Shown: positions 23,335 to 37,000 of the stretch, piece by piece | How the letters are laid out: the number at the start of each line of letters is the position of its first letter | How positions within the stretch are numbered: position 1 is the first letter of the stretch | Assembly: GCA_914767715.1 (NCBI GenBank) | Contig: OU612072.1 | Span: 15,378,001 to 15,438,000 of the forward strand | Direction: 5' to 3' | From: Membranipora membranacea | Taxonomy: Eukaryota > Bryozoa > Gymnolaemata > Cheilostomatida > Membraniporidae | Length of the DNA stretch: 60,000 nucleotides | Made by a program: the position numbers and the translations under genes | Notes under the pieces: model-generated | Seen by the model: the letters and a program-made list of their open reading frames with translations, nothing else | Told to the model about the DNA's origin: nothing | Database searches by the model: none

Positions 23335-24540
23335 CAGGCTGCTAATATAAGGTAAGCACGAGGAGAATGCTGCCGGGTAGGATGTCTCCATTTACTTTTG
23401 ACCCACCGAAGTGACCATTATATTAGCTACACAGAATATAGTCTACTATGAACTTCAATTTTATTTGAAGCTTTGTGAGGTCCGGCCTTGACTTGTTTAC
23501 TTCCAACTGTCTCTGGTAGTCACATTTCGATAACGTTGGTGGATATTGTGTCTAAGGTCATGACATATCTTATTGCGTAAGCCTGGCTCAAAATGAGCAA
23601 AAAAGCATTAAAAAAAGCAAAGATGAAATTAGTTATTTCTTTTGTAATTGTGTATTCACCAAGTAAATTCAATCGCTTGCTTCCTCAGTTATTCCAAGAA
23701 AGAAAGTCCTGAACTCCCTGGTTATACTTGAGCTACCAGGCAGAACAGACCATCAAAATGATCTCCACAAGCTTCTGAATCTATTGCAATTTTTAAACTC
23801 AAAATCCCATCGAAATTATATGGTAAGGAAATAAAGATTAAAACAGGGCTGAAACTGCAAAGAAGCTAAGCACCGTTTTCAATAGCTTGCTTTTTTGATA
23901 ATATTTGAGCTACAACGCTCAACAGACCTTCAAAATGAGCCCCATAAGCTGCTGAGTCTATTGAAACTTTCAAACTTGAAATCCCATTAAAATTGATTAG
24001 GCAATAAACTTCAAATCAGGGTTGAAACTGCAAAAAAAGTTATAGCTCTGAGTTTATGCGCCGTTTTCAATAGCTCGCTTTTTTGACAATATTTGCACTA
24101 CACAGACTAATCAAGACTATCAAAATGATCACCAGAAGCTGCTCAGTCTATTGCGATTTTCAAACTCAAAATTCCATCAAAATTGTTTAAGATATAAGCA
24201 TTTATTCAGAACTGAAACAGCAAAAAAATTAATAGCTTTAAGTCTATGCTCCGTTTTCAATAGCTTGCTTTATTGATATTATGTAAGCTACGAAGCTAAA
24301 TAGACTATCAAACAGATTGGGAGAAGCTGCTGAATCTATTGCAATTTTCAAACCTAAAATCCGATCGAAGCCAATTGAGTTATCAGCATTTAACCAGAGC
24401 TGGGACAGGTAAATCAATGATAGCTATGAGTAAAAATCACTGTTTTTACACCCTCCAGTGACGTCGGCGTCACCATAATCAAGTGCCTCACTTCAGCTAT
24501 ATACAGTGTCCTGTCTAGGTTTATTAATAAGTCTATGGAC
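23335..24540 (-). repeat. Inverted-repeat element with internal ~175-bp tandem units, right copy
   Basis: Reverse-complement partner of 11690-12870, beginning GCTGCTAATATAAGGTAAGC and ending GTCCTGTCTAGGTTTATTAA. CCTGTCTAGG also occurs at 13512, next to another duplicated block, suggesting a shared element terminus. Confidence 0.75.
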
Positions 24541-24693
24541 AAAACAAAAAAGCCTATGCCTGTATTATTAGGTCTTTTTTAAAATCACTAGACTAGCCTT
24601 TATGTTGAGTACGCATGAGGAAGCCTACTCCAGGGGAGGGCAGCACATACGGACAGGAGCCATGCTTACAACTTGAGTACATTTTTGTCTTAC

Positions 24694-24785
24694 CTTCTCA
24701 GATGTATGGGATAGCTGAGATTATATCCTCTCTGCCGTACTCTCGTAAATACTCGTCACAACAAAAAGTATAATAATAAGTTCAG
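24694..24785 (-). other. Candidate 5' exon of small-protein member 3
   Basis: Third copy of the block, with donor GTAAGA after 24694. It is more diverged upstream but has the same terminal CATCTGAGAAG. It would pair with the acceptor near 20423. Confidence 0.3.
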
Positions 24786-25222
24786 ACAGTTATGCTCAAA
24801 TGCAGCTTTGATCGTGCTAATATATAAGGAAATATATAAGGTAGAAGACTGTATAAATTTACATTTGTAAAATTTGAATGTCATGAATGCAAGTAAAGTA
24901 AAGTAAAGTGAAGTTATATATGTCACGTATGAGGACGCAGTGCCTGCGCTGACTCACAGGGATTCCCAATTTATGTTAGCATGAAAGCAATGAACTAAAC
25001 CTTTAGTTCATTGATGAAAGTATGCATTGTGAAATTGAAGGAGAAATGATTTTATTACTATCACTGACAGCATTATGAAAAGAAAAAATGAGTCGCGAAA
25101 TACAGTGTAATTGCTGGCACTTTGAATCAGCAAGAAAAAGCGAAGACACTTGGAAAAAAACATCAAATCTCTGTCTAAAAAAGTATTTCGTTTAAAATAA
25201 GAGTGATATGACGCAGAAAAGA

Positions 25223-25620
25223 AAGATATGGAGACTATCAAGAATCTAGTGCACATACACCCTATCCATCATTTTCACATTGATCATGTGATATACTTGA
25301 GTAGGTATATCTCTGATTAATAGAGAGGAATTCCCCAATCTAAAAATAGCGAAGAAACCTGCATTTGTGAGATATGGAGACTATCAAAAAGCTGCAAACG
25401 CACACACATCACACACTATTCATGTGATATACTAGGGTAGTATATCTCTGATTGATAGTGAGGAATTCCCCATCTAAAAATAGCGAAACCTGCAAATGTG
25501 AGATATGGAGACTATCATAAAGCTAGTGCACCCAAAAAAATCATTTTCACAATGATCATGTGATATACTAGTGTAGAATATCTCTGATTGATAGTGAGTG
25601 AATTAATTCACCTAGCCCTT
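25223..25620. repeat. Three tandem ~130-146 bp units
   Basis: Units start near 25223, 25369 and 25499. Each has GATATGGAGACTATC, ATCATGTGATATACT, ATATCTCTGATT and, in the first two units, GAGGAATTCCCC. The GTGATATACT...TCTCTGATT part is related to sequence at 6960-7060, 18190-18270 and 29800-29880. Confidence 0.75.
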
Positions 25621-26039
25621 AGCGTGACTCAATGCAGTGTGTAAGAGACGGTTGGATGACTACCCAAGTTTTTGTATATTTATCAAAGTTCTTATTTCTT
25701 GTCTAAATATTTAGTATTTAGTATTTAATTTTTCACGGTCAGACTCAATATCAAAAAGGTGCATTGCTAGCCTAAGCTCAGAAGAAAGTTACTTGAGAGA
25801 TTAGAAAGTATTACTGAACAAAACTCTCGTATCTCTTACCTTGTACAGGGGTGTGCTAAGTTGAGTTTCATGCGTATATGTAATATGTTATATCACGTAA
25901 AGACCCTGGAGAGCTGCTAATAGAAAGTGATTTACAATTTTACTTTACTTTTTCATTTGCTGGGGAAGAATGTTGACAACAACTGTAATATTTGATGAAA
26001 AGTGTATCATTGGGCATTGGGGGGGGGGGGGAGGGGAGG

Positions 26040-26560
26040 AGTGAAGACAATCAAAAACTATTAGATTACTCACTTTTTTACGGTATACAATTTGTCAACT
26101 ATGTTCTGCAACATAGACAAGAAGAACTGGTTACTGAGTCATAATGGAGAGTGGAATTCCCAATGATTACATCGTGAGTCTTGCATTAATGAGTTGTCTC
26201 CCTTTCATATTTGAATAGGTATATTGACCAGTAATTTTTGAATCTGTTCAGTTTCTAAGTCAGATCAAGAAGTGTTATCAATGATGGGCAAAAGATGTTT
26301 CCCGAGGTCAACCTTGACCTGAAAAGATTAAACCCTACTGCTTTTATACAGAGTATTTGTTAAAAAACCAAACATGAGGCGAGCATGTGGTTTACTTGTT
26401 GCTCAGTTTACTTGTTGCTCAGCAGAACTCTAGAATAGAGGCACAAAGGTACTCAGCCCTTGGTTTTCAACCACAAACATTGGTTATATGTTTATACCCC
26501 TATTCTTTATCTGTCAACTCATAGAGCTCCTGGTCGGTGTTGAAAAGGAGAAAATATAAT
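26040..26560. repeat. Dispersed block carrying MESGIP copy 3
   Basis: Direct-orientation partner of 6100-6650, ending with the same CTCCTGGTCGGTG string. Confidence 0.75.
26144..26173 (+). other. MESGIP mini-exon, copy 3, with GTGAGT donor
   Basis: Codes for MESGIPNDYI and is followed immediately by GTGAGT. It sits in a ~500 bp block (26040-26560) homologous to 6100-6600. No downstream exon was identified. Confidence 0.35.
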
Positions 26561-28024
26561 CTTGTATTGAAATACTAGGTAGAACTGAATCATGACCTTG
26601 TTTTAGGCATTTTTTTAGAAAAGTGTTTTCATCACCACATCACATATGTAGCTTCGCTTACCCTGAGTAAATGTTCCTGAAACTTTCCCACGCTGTGTGA
26701 TGACTGCATCACATAAAAATTTTCATCATTACAAACAACTAATATATTAACATAACCAGTTGTCTTGTCATGTTTGGAGGAAAGATAACTGCAGTGAAGA
26801 GTGATATACTCCGATTTTTACACAAATAATTTCAGGCTTTTGTATAAGTGGTTTCACTGTAACTGATGGATTATTATTGAGTTAAAGATAACAGAAAGTG
26901 TATGATATCCAATCACCGCTGAGAGGGAGGCTAGCCAAGGAAATTAAGTATATAGTAGAGAATTAAGTATTTTGCTGTACTACTTTACTAACTGTACTAC
27001 TACTATATTTTTTCATATTTTGGATATGAGATACCACACGTATTTATTCATGTTTCTTGAACAAATACAGGTGTATGTACTATGTACATATTATATATTT
27101 CATATATAACCTAGTGGTGAGGGGACCATGAACCAAAGTTTATATTCTCTACAGAATTCACACAGTTGTGAGGTTCTGACCATCATGTTTTCTCCTTGAC
27201 TGCAAATTTGACTTTTTGTTATTGTTGGCCTCCTAATCATCATTCACCAATTCATGTAGCGATGATGAATAAAATAAATCTAGCACAAGAATTGACACTG
27301 GAGGGAGGGATACATTATTGTGCTTTTAATCTCAGTGTTTTAAATAAACAGATATCCATAATTATGGCTGTGAAAAGCAGTAAGTATTACCTAAGTCATT
27401 AGTGAGAATCTCTTTCATGGACACAGAAGCCCAAAGTCGTCAAAAATAAGAGGAAAAAGACACTCGTAATAAAAACGAACCAAGCACCAACAATTTACAA
27501 TAATGCTGATGATATTAAGATTGTTTACATTCCGAGAAAAAATTAAATTGATGGGTTTATGTCCCAGAAATGTCAAGACAATGAAATCAGGATCATTGGC
27601 ATAGATATATAAATTTTTATATCGATGGCAATAGGTGATCAACCAAATTGCAGTGTCAGTCTGAATCCATTCACAAAAGCTTAAAAAAAAATCTCATGCC
27701 TTGAGTTGGGCACATTTGACTATGTAAACAAGAGCCCCACTTAATCAGCTGAGGTAAAAAATTAAACTGTTGAGAGTATAGCATGACAATATCTCACTAA
27801 AAAAAACGGTATGCCAATAAAACTGCTGCTAGTTACGATCCTCAAACATATTTACCCAGTTTAAAGGCTACAGGTAGTAACTTGTAGGAATTTAATCGGC
27901 AAAGCATCTGCTTAAAACAGGAACGGCATCAAAAGGGATGATTAGTCGGCATCAAATCACGGATACACAAAAACTAAACTAATTGTTCCACTGAAGTTAG
28001 CACTTTATATATTTGACTTCCATA
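26561..28024. other. Intergenic, 3' flank of the triple-domain gene
   Basis: AT-rich. The part above about 27400 is an inverted relative of the 3' flanks of copies A and B (AGTCGTCAAAAATAAGAGG matches the complement of the TTTGACGAGTTC landmark). No small-protein member follows at the equivalent distance. Confidence 0.5.
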
Positions 28025-31000
28025 CTAGTACTGAATAATCTGACGCTGAACATAAGATTCAGATATTATAAGATGTACATAGCTGTTCCATCCCCAGTAA
28101 CATTCTCCAGTTCGGCTGTATCCTTTACATTTTCCAGATGCCAGATTCAAGTTCACCGTTCCTGCAGCTATTCCTTCACACACACCCTCAACTAAAAAGT
28201 TTACAATAGTTAGTTGAATCTGAAATGGTGGAAACAAATTACTAGGGCTGTCCCCTGTTTGACCCTGAGAAAATAATTCAGAATCTACCTAGCTTATGAA
28301 TAATGTGTTTTCATGGTGTATCCATTAACAAATTTAGTTTTATTTATTATGAAAGTAATGGACTTCATTGAAAAAAGAAAATTCAAAGTGCTAATAATGA
28401 ACAATGAAAACCAAATATTCCTATAGACCTTCACAATTAGCATATGCTATGAAGGGTCATGATAACAGGCCAATTGTCTAGGACATCACACTAAGCCACA
28501 CCCACAATTCATATGTGATGTTCTTCCTGGTGGAGAGAGAGAGAGAGTTCATTGGTCCCAAGACCTCAGTAAGGGTCAAAGTTTTGTCACATTCATAGTC
28601 CAAAATTTTTATCAAAGGCGGATTTAACTTACTCAAATTAGGTCTATGCAGATTTGTCCTCTTGTTCAGGTAGTTAATCCCTTCAATAGTTCCCGGATCA
28701 GTACACTCAGCGTTGTTAATATTGAAGTAATGACGGCAGCAGGGATCATAGCTTCCTGAGTTGGCGTAATAAGTTCTAGAGTCTGCACTCATAGCTATTC
28801 TCAGTCCACTGCTAGAGTAAAGCTTAGTGTAGTCCGGTATAGTCTGTCAGATACGAAAAAGAACATTGAATAACAGGCCTGTATGTCTAGGGTAGAAGAG
28901 GACAAGCTTCCCCTAGAATGCTGAAAAGAGTGGCCAAAAATGCTATAATTGAATGTTTCATGTCAGAATCAGCTCATTTGGGACTTCCATCTTCTATTTA
29001 TAGGCTGGGGACTAGAAACTCAGGGGGAGCTCACAATACCCAACATGATGTTACTTCACAGCCACAAATATGTCCGCCTCCTCTACCATTTTTTCTAAAC
29101 AACGGCCCTAAATAAGTGTGGTTAAACTCAATTTGATAAAATATGAATTCATAAATATGTAAGGAGTTATTATTTGATGACCTGTCTACTACTAGTCTGA
29201 GCCCCCCAGACTTTTGCCCCTCGCCCGACGGCCCTCCGACGAGGGAAAGTCTGAGAACAATGCAGGATCTTGCTGGAGTTGTCTGCTCTTGAATGTTATA
29301 AGTTAATCAAGGGGAGCACTAAAACTGCAATATCTATTGATTTCTATTCATGCCGCCTACTATATTGCTCCAGGTATGAGAGTTTTCCAGTCAGACTCTG
29401 GGAAAAGTAGCCTCATGTTTGGGAAATACCCATGAGGAGAGATATTCACTGCCAAGTTGTGAAGAAAATGTCAGCCTGAATTTCTTTCATTTTGGACAAG
29501 GGCGGTCATTCATGACATTGACAAAAGGTCATACAATGTGCATTATTGGACCTTAGGCTATATGAAGTAAGATTAATGTAGAAGCAATGAGAGGAAAAAG
29601 CCAAGCAAATCCTGCTAAGTACATAGACTAGTCTACTACTGGAGAATATTTGAGATCTACTGATAAACCCGACTTGAAAATAAATGAGTTCGGTTGTTTA
29701 AAAAAAGTGGTTTATTGTTTGATGATAACGCCCACTCCTAGGGAATATCTTATCTGCTTGATTAGTTTTATCTATAAGATGAAATTATTCTGACAGGATA
29801 CCCCACACTGATCGTGTGATATACTATAGTATGTAAATCTCTAGTTGATAGAAAGTGATATAGTTCACTTAGCAAGAGTACAAGCTCACAAGGAATTTGG
29901 TGAGAAGACTCGATGACAACTTCATTTATTAGGGGCGGGAACATGTTAGGAACTCACACTAAATCGACTATAACGATCAGAGATACACATGTTAATAGTC
30001 TCGATTTAGAATGTGGTTTAACCAAGGAGTTAGAGACTCTATGTCTCTAGCTCCTTGGTTCATCACGTTGACATTATCACTTATATGTCATTGGCTTACA
30101 CAACACATAAACTTATCCCTGATTGGCTTACACTGCACATATACTTATCTCTGATTGGCTCACTATGACACATATACTTATCTCTGATTGGCTCACCCAA
30201 CACATATACTTATCCCCGATTGGCTCACACAACACATATACTTATCCCTGATTGGCTCACCACATTGTTTACTTATCTCTGATTGGCTTACCCATATAAC
30301 AGCCTCGTCCTCTCCCCGAGCTGGATGTCCGAGCGCGTGTGTGACAATGTTCAACATGGGAACTCTGTACAGTGTCTGACCATCTGGTGCCATCACTAAA
30401 GCAATTATCAAACAAGTGGCATTAAAGACTACAGAACGAGCAAAGCAATATATAGTCTGGCAGCTAGGACTGCTGTAGTATTGCTGCAATATTTTGACAT
30501 TTGAATTCATAGCTCTTCCGGGTAAAAGGTATGTGTAGTTTTAGATATCATGCTACCAAATGAGACATATGGTGATATGGGGTCATCGCGAAACAGTTAC
30601 CTAGCCCATGTCACGCTATTCTGCAACAGAAACTTTCGTTGTATCTTGTCACAGTGGCGGTGCACCTCTTGAGACATTCATTAAACAGGAAACAAACAGT
30701 CGCCCTCTTTAAAGCAAGGGTTATAGTTCTTAGGCTCAAATCCCACCAAAGTTTTTTTCTTACTACTGAGCTCCAAATATGGTGCCCGCCCCTCAGGATA
30801 TTTTGGTATCCCATTGGACCAATTTGAAACAGCTCTTGGTATTTCAACCGACATTAACTTGATAACCTTGATCTGCAAAAAATTATTGTGAATCGAGGAA
30901 TTTAACAGGATAATGACTACAGCTTTCTGACCTGCACCAATATTAGTCTCTTTTCTCAATTCATTGATGATGACACGGTTTCTGCAGCTGTTCCATCCAG

Positions 31001-34000
31001 TGTTTACATCAAGATGACCAACTCCCCATGGGCAGCTAGCAAGGTACAGAGATAATGTGTGATACCCGGCCGATACACCTTGACAGTGCCCCTCCACTGT
31101 AAAATATCAACAAAAGTATCATAGAAAGTGAATAGAACCACAGTCACAGTTTTTTAGTTTGACACTCACATATGTGCTAGAGTTATGGGAGCGAAAAAAT
31201 AAATGCGAATCTTTCATTTCCATCAGTAACCGAATTTACATCGGTTCAGAGATTTACAGAATTTTTGAATTTTGTCATTCTGATGGTGCAATAGAAGAGA
31301 TTTATAAAGTACATACTTTCACTAGATCTGTGTTCATTGTTAATTTCGTTAGCATAATTGAGGTTCGCTAGTGTCTTTCCATAAGCTTGAGGTGAACAGT
31401 GACCTCCATCGATCTGATTAAAACAGAAAGCATATCTCATGACATAAAGAGGTTGCTCTATATATTCGACGCTTTTATTTAGGCTCTCATTACATCAAAA
31501 CTTTATGTTTGCAATACTTGCATCAAGGAGTTAAATTTAAAGTCTTTAACTCCTTGTTTGCATATCCTTATTAACCTAATTAAAGTTGTCTGATCCTTAG
31601 CATGAGAAATATGGTGACCTATATAGAGAATGTAGGGCCAGTAGATGGTGGGAGGAGGAGTTGTTGGTGAATTAATAACTGTCTTGTAGTCAGGGAACTT
31701 TGCATGTTGGTTAAAACGATGGGTAAAATGGCAAGGTTTGTCTCATTCCCAAGACTACGAAATAGAGTTTGCCGCAATTGGAGCCAAGTTTCTATCCGTT
31801 GGTCGGAGTGGCCTGCGTAAGCTGAACCCGATGGTCAGTAGGCTGCAGAAGGGAACTGAGTGCAGTACATCCAACCCTTAGAGTGTTAGAGATAAGGAAA
31901 TCCAACCAACTGGGGTTGTATTAGGCTGAGCCCCAACAGCCCCCCCCCCATTGCTCTTGCCCCCGCTCGACGACCCCCAACCCCCGCCCGGGCAGTGTTT
32001 TATATTTGTTGCTTGTCGGTCTAAGGGGTGGGTAAATATGTAGGGAGGAATGATGCTGTATCACACATAGACATGGTATGTGTGCCTTTCTTATGGGATC
32101 AACCAACATGTAAATAACGCATGATTTTGCCACACACAAATTAATTTTTAACAAAACACATGTCCTCTCACTTTCTATACCAGACGATCTATCCAAAATA
32201 ATACCCGGGCCCATAGTTCAAGGAAAGGTAGGGGCGCTCTGCCTCCGCTAAAATTCCGGACAGAGTGGTCGAAACATGCTATAATTGAATATTCCACTTG
32301 CTATTATATCATAAAAATGCTTTGGAGGCTAGGGACTCAGGATGAGCTCACAATACCCAACCTGGTGTGACTTCATACCCTCAAGGATTTTTGCCTCCCC
32401 TACCATTTTTCCTAAACTAGTCCTGATACCTGAATGACTGGGCAAACCTACCAGGATATACCATGTAGCACAGGTACTGCTGCTTTGGCCTTGACTGTGC
32501 TGTCGCATTGTTAAATCTACATTTATTCTGAGTATAGTATCAGCTTCCATCTTTGTGTATCCAAAGTTCTGTAAAGAATAGAGCATGGTACTGTTAGATT
32601 AATTTGTGTGCGCTTCGTGTCGCTGTGATTCAGTCAATTTGCCATTGTCAGCTAAATCACAGACTCAGAGTATACCCCTACTCTGTGATATAATAATTAT
32701 TAATTTGATTTGAATGTACCATAAATAAATTAAATACGTAAATGTCTTCAGGCGTCATGCACAGCACAATATGCTCACAAATTTTGAAGATTGGATCACA
32801 CATAGGTTTCTGAAAGTTCAATAAATGTTATGCGTATATGCCCATAACACCTTTGATAACAACACTCTAGTCTGAGCTCCACAGAATTTTGCCCCTGCTC
32901 TCCAGCCACCGGGTCGGGCATGAAAAACACTCCTGTATGTAACGCTACACTGAGATTCTCAAAGAGATCAAATCTTAGACTATTTCATTGGTTTGATTGA
33001 GACTGGGGTGTGATATCTCACCCATAATGTGACAGTTGGCTCGTTACCCCATGAGGTAGTCGTCACATGCTCCCTGTAGTTAAAGTCATTCAGACTCGGA
33101 CATGGTTTAACAGCAGGCTCTAAAAGGGGTATATATAAAAATATATCAAAGTATACTATTAAATTTACAATTCATTATCCGTAGTACAGCTTGTTTTCTT
33201 AAGCTCAGCTTACATTTGATTTAAAATGAACATACTTTATGCTATTGACTGTTAGCCCTGAAATTTATTATCTGATAAACTATCATAAACATATTAAATA
33301 TCAGGATAGTGGTACAAGGTTGGGGACAGCTACAGATTAGAAATTAGAGAGTAAAGACACTTAGCTCTTGCCCCTATTCATCTCCAAAAGTTTAGTTTTA
33401 AACGCATATTGAAGTGAAAGCTACTCACAAGTTCCACATTATAGAATCGGTTTTCTGCAAACTTTAAAATGGAGTTCTGCAAATTTGAGATACAACTAAG
33501 TTTAGGTTTCTTAAAATAAAAAATAGCTCCTCAGCAAAATTTATGCCCACGTCGAATGTAGACACCTACCCCCTGTCCATGTGCCCTGTCCGATCTCATC
33601 CACATATAGGCGCGAAGCCCACGTCGCATATCCAGAATGGAAGTTGCTGCCGCTAGTCACTTCTGAGTTCAGGCTGATGGCCCATGTGCCTTTGGCTAAT
33701 GCATAGCAGATACCGTTGACTGAAAGAAAGACGTGTAAGATAGAATAGCGATTCAGTTAGAAAATGAAGCATAACCAGGCAATCTGAGGTGAGGGGGGGG
33801 AGAGGGACCGTCATGGGGAGAATGGAAACTTGTCTTCCAAGTGAAACATAACAGCTGTGACAATGTGACAGCTGCTACAATGTGACAGTTGTGACCATTG
33901 GTTTTATCAATTACATTACATTTTGAGTACAACAAGCTCAAATTGAATGAAGCGATGTTATTTGTGATAAGATCTCAAACTTCATATGCTATAAAAAGTA

Positions 34001-37000
34001 TAATCCAGATGCATCAATAAGTGTTTATAGTAACATCAACCAGCAGTCACTCCTTACAAAAGCCATGCTGCTTTGAAAAAAAGAATTTTCACTCCGTGGT
34101 GGCGGAGGAAAATTGCAAAAGTAGAGTATCGGGGCGCCTTGATACCCGACTTTTGCAATGTCCCTCCGCCACCACAGAGGGAACAGACTCGTTCTAATGT
34201 TTCTTGGTATAAAAGAACCTAGCAGTTGTTTGGAGAAGACAATATTGGCATCAGTTTTAGCCAGACGGACGTACTTCCAGTTGCTTTGTGGTGACTGGTA
34301 TCACTTTCAGAGTTATAGTTTATGGACTCAATCCAGTTTGGGTTACCGCAATGACCTCCGTTAAATAGAATCCTCCACCTTCCCCAACTCCCACCACCTC
34401 CATAACCACCACGTAATGTTCCCCTCCATCTTACATGCAGAGTCGTCCAGTCATACAGCTTCTCAAATGTCACAGACTGGAAAAAGGAAAGAGAGTAACA
34501 AGTTATCACTAACTTAAATATTTGGAGTTGCATCACCCTGTAACCAATATCCCAAGCATTCAGAGATGCATCCTCCTGTGCAGACAAGTCAATAATGTGT
34601 TTATCAATCTAATAGGTAAAGATTACTAGGGACAGAGTTGAGAGTAAAAGGTATTTAATATCTACGATGTTTGGAGCTGTATTATCTTGGAGTTACTTCA
34701 GCTTTGAACAAATCGGAGTCGGAGTTGACACTTACTGTGGTTATAATAGTTTGATGACCTTGTAGATCACTTGCTAGAGTTTTTCCCTTCTTTCAAGTAC
34801 TTGAAGTAATTACCCTCCCAACTCACATTTTTTGTAATGTAATGTATCAATATTCATTGAGAAAACAATTCTGAGACCACCTAAGTATGTTATGTACTTA
34901 CAAAGTGTTCATAACCGCTGGAGCCTGATGACCGATCCAAGTTTGACAGGTAATACTCCTTTGACTGAACCATCGGCTGAAAACCACACTCATTAGTTGC
35001 TGCAATGTGAAAGACCAAAAAGGAATGTGAAAATATTCCTTGGTAAGATCAGAGGAGAGGGGCACTGAGTACATTCTTAAAAATCAACCTCCATTCCCGG
35101 ATGATTGAGTAAGACCACAAAATCGGTGACAATGGCTTAGTAGTATTTGATGATGCTTGCTGCACAGGGGGACATGTTTGGCCTCACATTCTTGAATACA
35201 TTTTTATTTTCTTGCATCTATCAAAACCTCTGTAGTTTTTCGAAAGAAGGAGGGAGGCTCAGTTAGTGTGCGCGTCGGGCCCTTAGCAGTTGATGGTAGA
35301 GGGCTCCAACCCCACTGCACTTGACAGACTACATGGGCTTGTTACACCCGCAGGAGGTGTGCACTGCTTTGCCTACAAACGGAAATCAATTTGCCCTTGG
35401 CCTTTTGTGTGATGCCACAATATCTAGCCATCCTTGCCTTGACATGGGCATATGATAAAATATAACCCCCCTTGTAATCAACATTTTAAAAAAAACACTG
35501 CAAGATCAGATCACACTTGATCGGAACAGCAGTGATGTCATAAATAGTGAAAATCCATAAATCAACAAGCAGTATGAAAAGGAGGACAGAGCATTGAAGA
35601 ATGTTTCTTATTTAAACAATACAGGATTAATGGATATTGACATATCCTCAAATCTTTCATCAGCACTGAATGTAAATTAACACAAAATTGCTCTTTGTAT
35701 GTTTGCTGCCAAGCACCAAAGAAACATTTGTTGTGTATAAATCAATATTTTTATAGCATCATAAGAAAACAATAGCTCTAAATTAGGGTTATTTGTAGCC
35801 CATTGTTTACAGTAGGCCTAATCATTGACCTACGGAACACAAAGGAGTTCATTACGATTTTTGAATGTGTCATTTTCAGGGTCTATCAAGTGATAATGGA
35901 AATCACATGTGTAAGCTGAGAAATTACGGTTTCATCTTGATGGGCAGAAAACCAGAAAGAAAGAAGTGGTAAATTTTCCTTTAGTACCAGGGTTATAGTT
36001 TTGTTGTCACTAACATCAATAGCATAGAGGGAAGATAATTGGTTAGATAATACATAAAATAGTCATTAAATATGTGTCTTTAAAAAACGGTTCGAATTCA
36101 GCGCATTAGAATGAACCCAACTTTGTTGATTAGCTTTTGTTTAAGGATTTTTTTATTTGAATAATGTTTCCTTGGTTCCTGGTTACGTCACTTCAGTCAG
36201 GAAATTTAACATTTTTTTCTTATTTGAAATAAAGCAAATAGAATGAGAACCTAGAGTGGGTAGTACATACTGTATTGGGTCGTTGTTATATCCATACACA
36301 TAGCCTCAGGTTCTATCCCTTCATCCTCATAAGAACAGTCCAGAAAACAGACTGAATATCCTCCACAAGTCGATGGGCAGGCTGGAATGGACTATAAATA
36401 CAGTAATTAAAACTTAAACGAGAAATTAATTAATTTAAAATGTTTGTTTGTCTGTTGAATTTTAAAACCCTCTATCCAGAGATGTATACATGAAATAGAA
36501 CTTTACTGGTGTTCAAAATATTGCTAAAAAAAATCCCCCTTGCGTAAGGTAAAATCAAAAAGAAAATAAATATATAAAAAATGAATACATAACCCCTTAT
36601 CACTTTGCCATCTCTGATATTTCATGTTGTAGAATTGTCAATTTTAGTATTATAAGAAATCTCTTCCTTTTAAAATTAATTTTCTTACAGCATCAGAAAT
36701 AAAACAAAATATCAATGTAAGTCTAATTATGCCAATATAACCAGGTTGTCCACAATATCTGGACAATCTCAACTTTGAACCCACTCTTGTCTGCGAAACT
36801 TAAACTAAGCCACAGACATAACCACCTACCGATTCACCGACAACTGATTTTTGGCTTTTTATTGGACATATTTTTGAAAGCTAATGGTAGTTTGAGTCTC
36901 AGGTAAAAAAATTGTTATTGTGTCCTCACAAAATTCTAATAGCGAAACTTTTTACAGGACATTTTTGAGAGCTACTGGTGTAGATGCCAGAATTTAGGTT

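Noticed and set aside
30681-31097. 138-codon minus-strand frame as a single exon
   Set aside because: Only the first part (31096-30932) matches the CTHRC1-like paralogue; the GTCAGA donor at 30931 and phase show it is exon 10, and the rest is intron.
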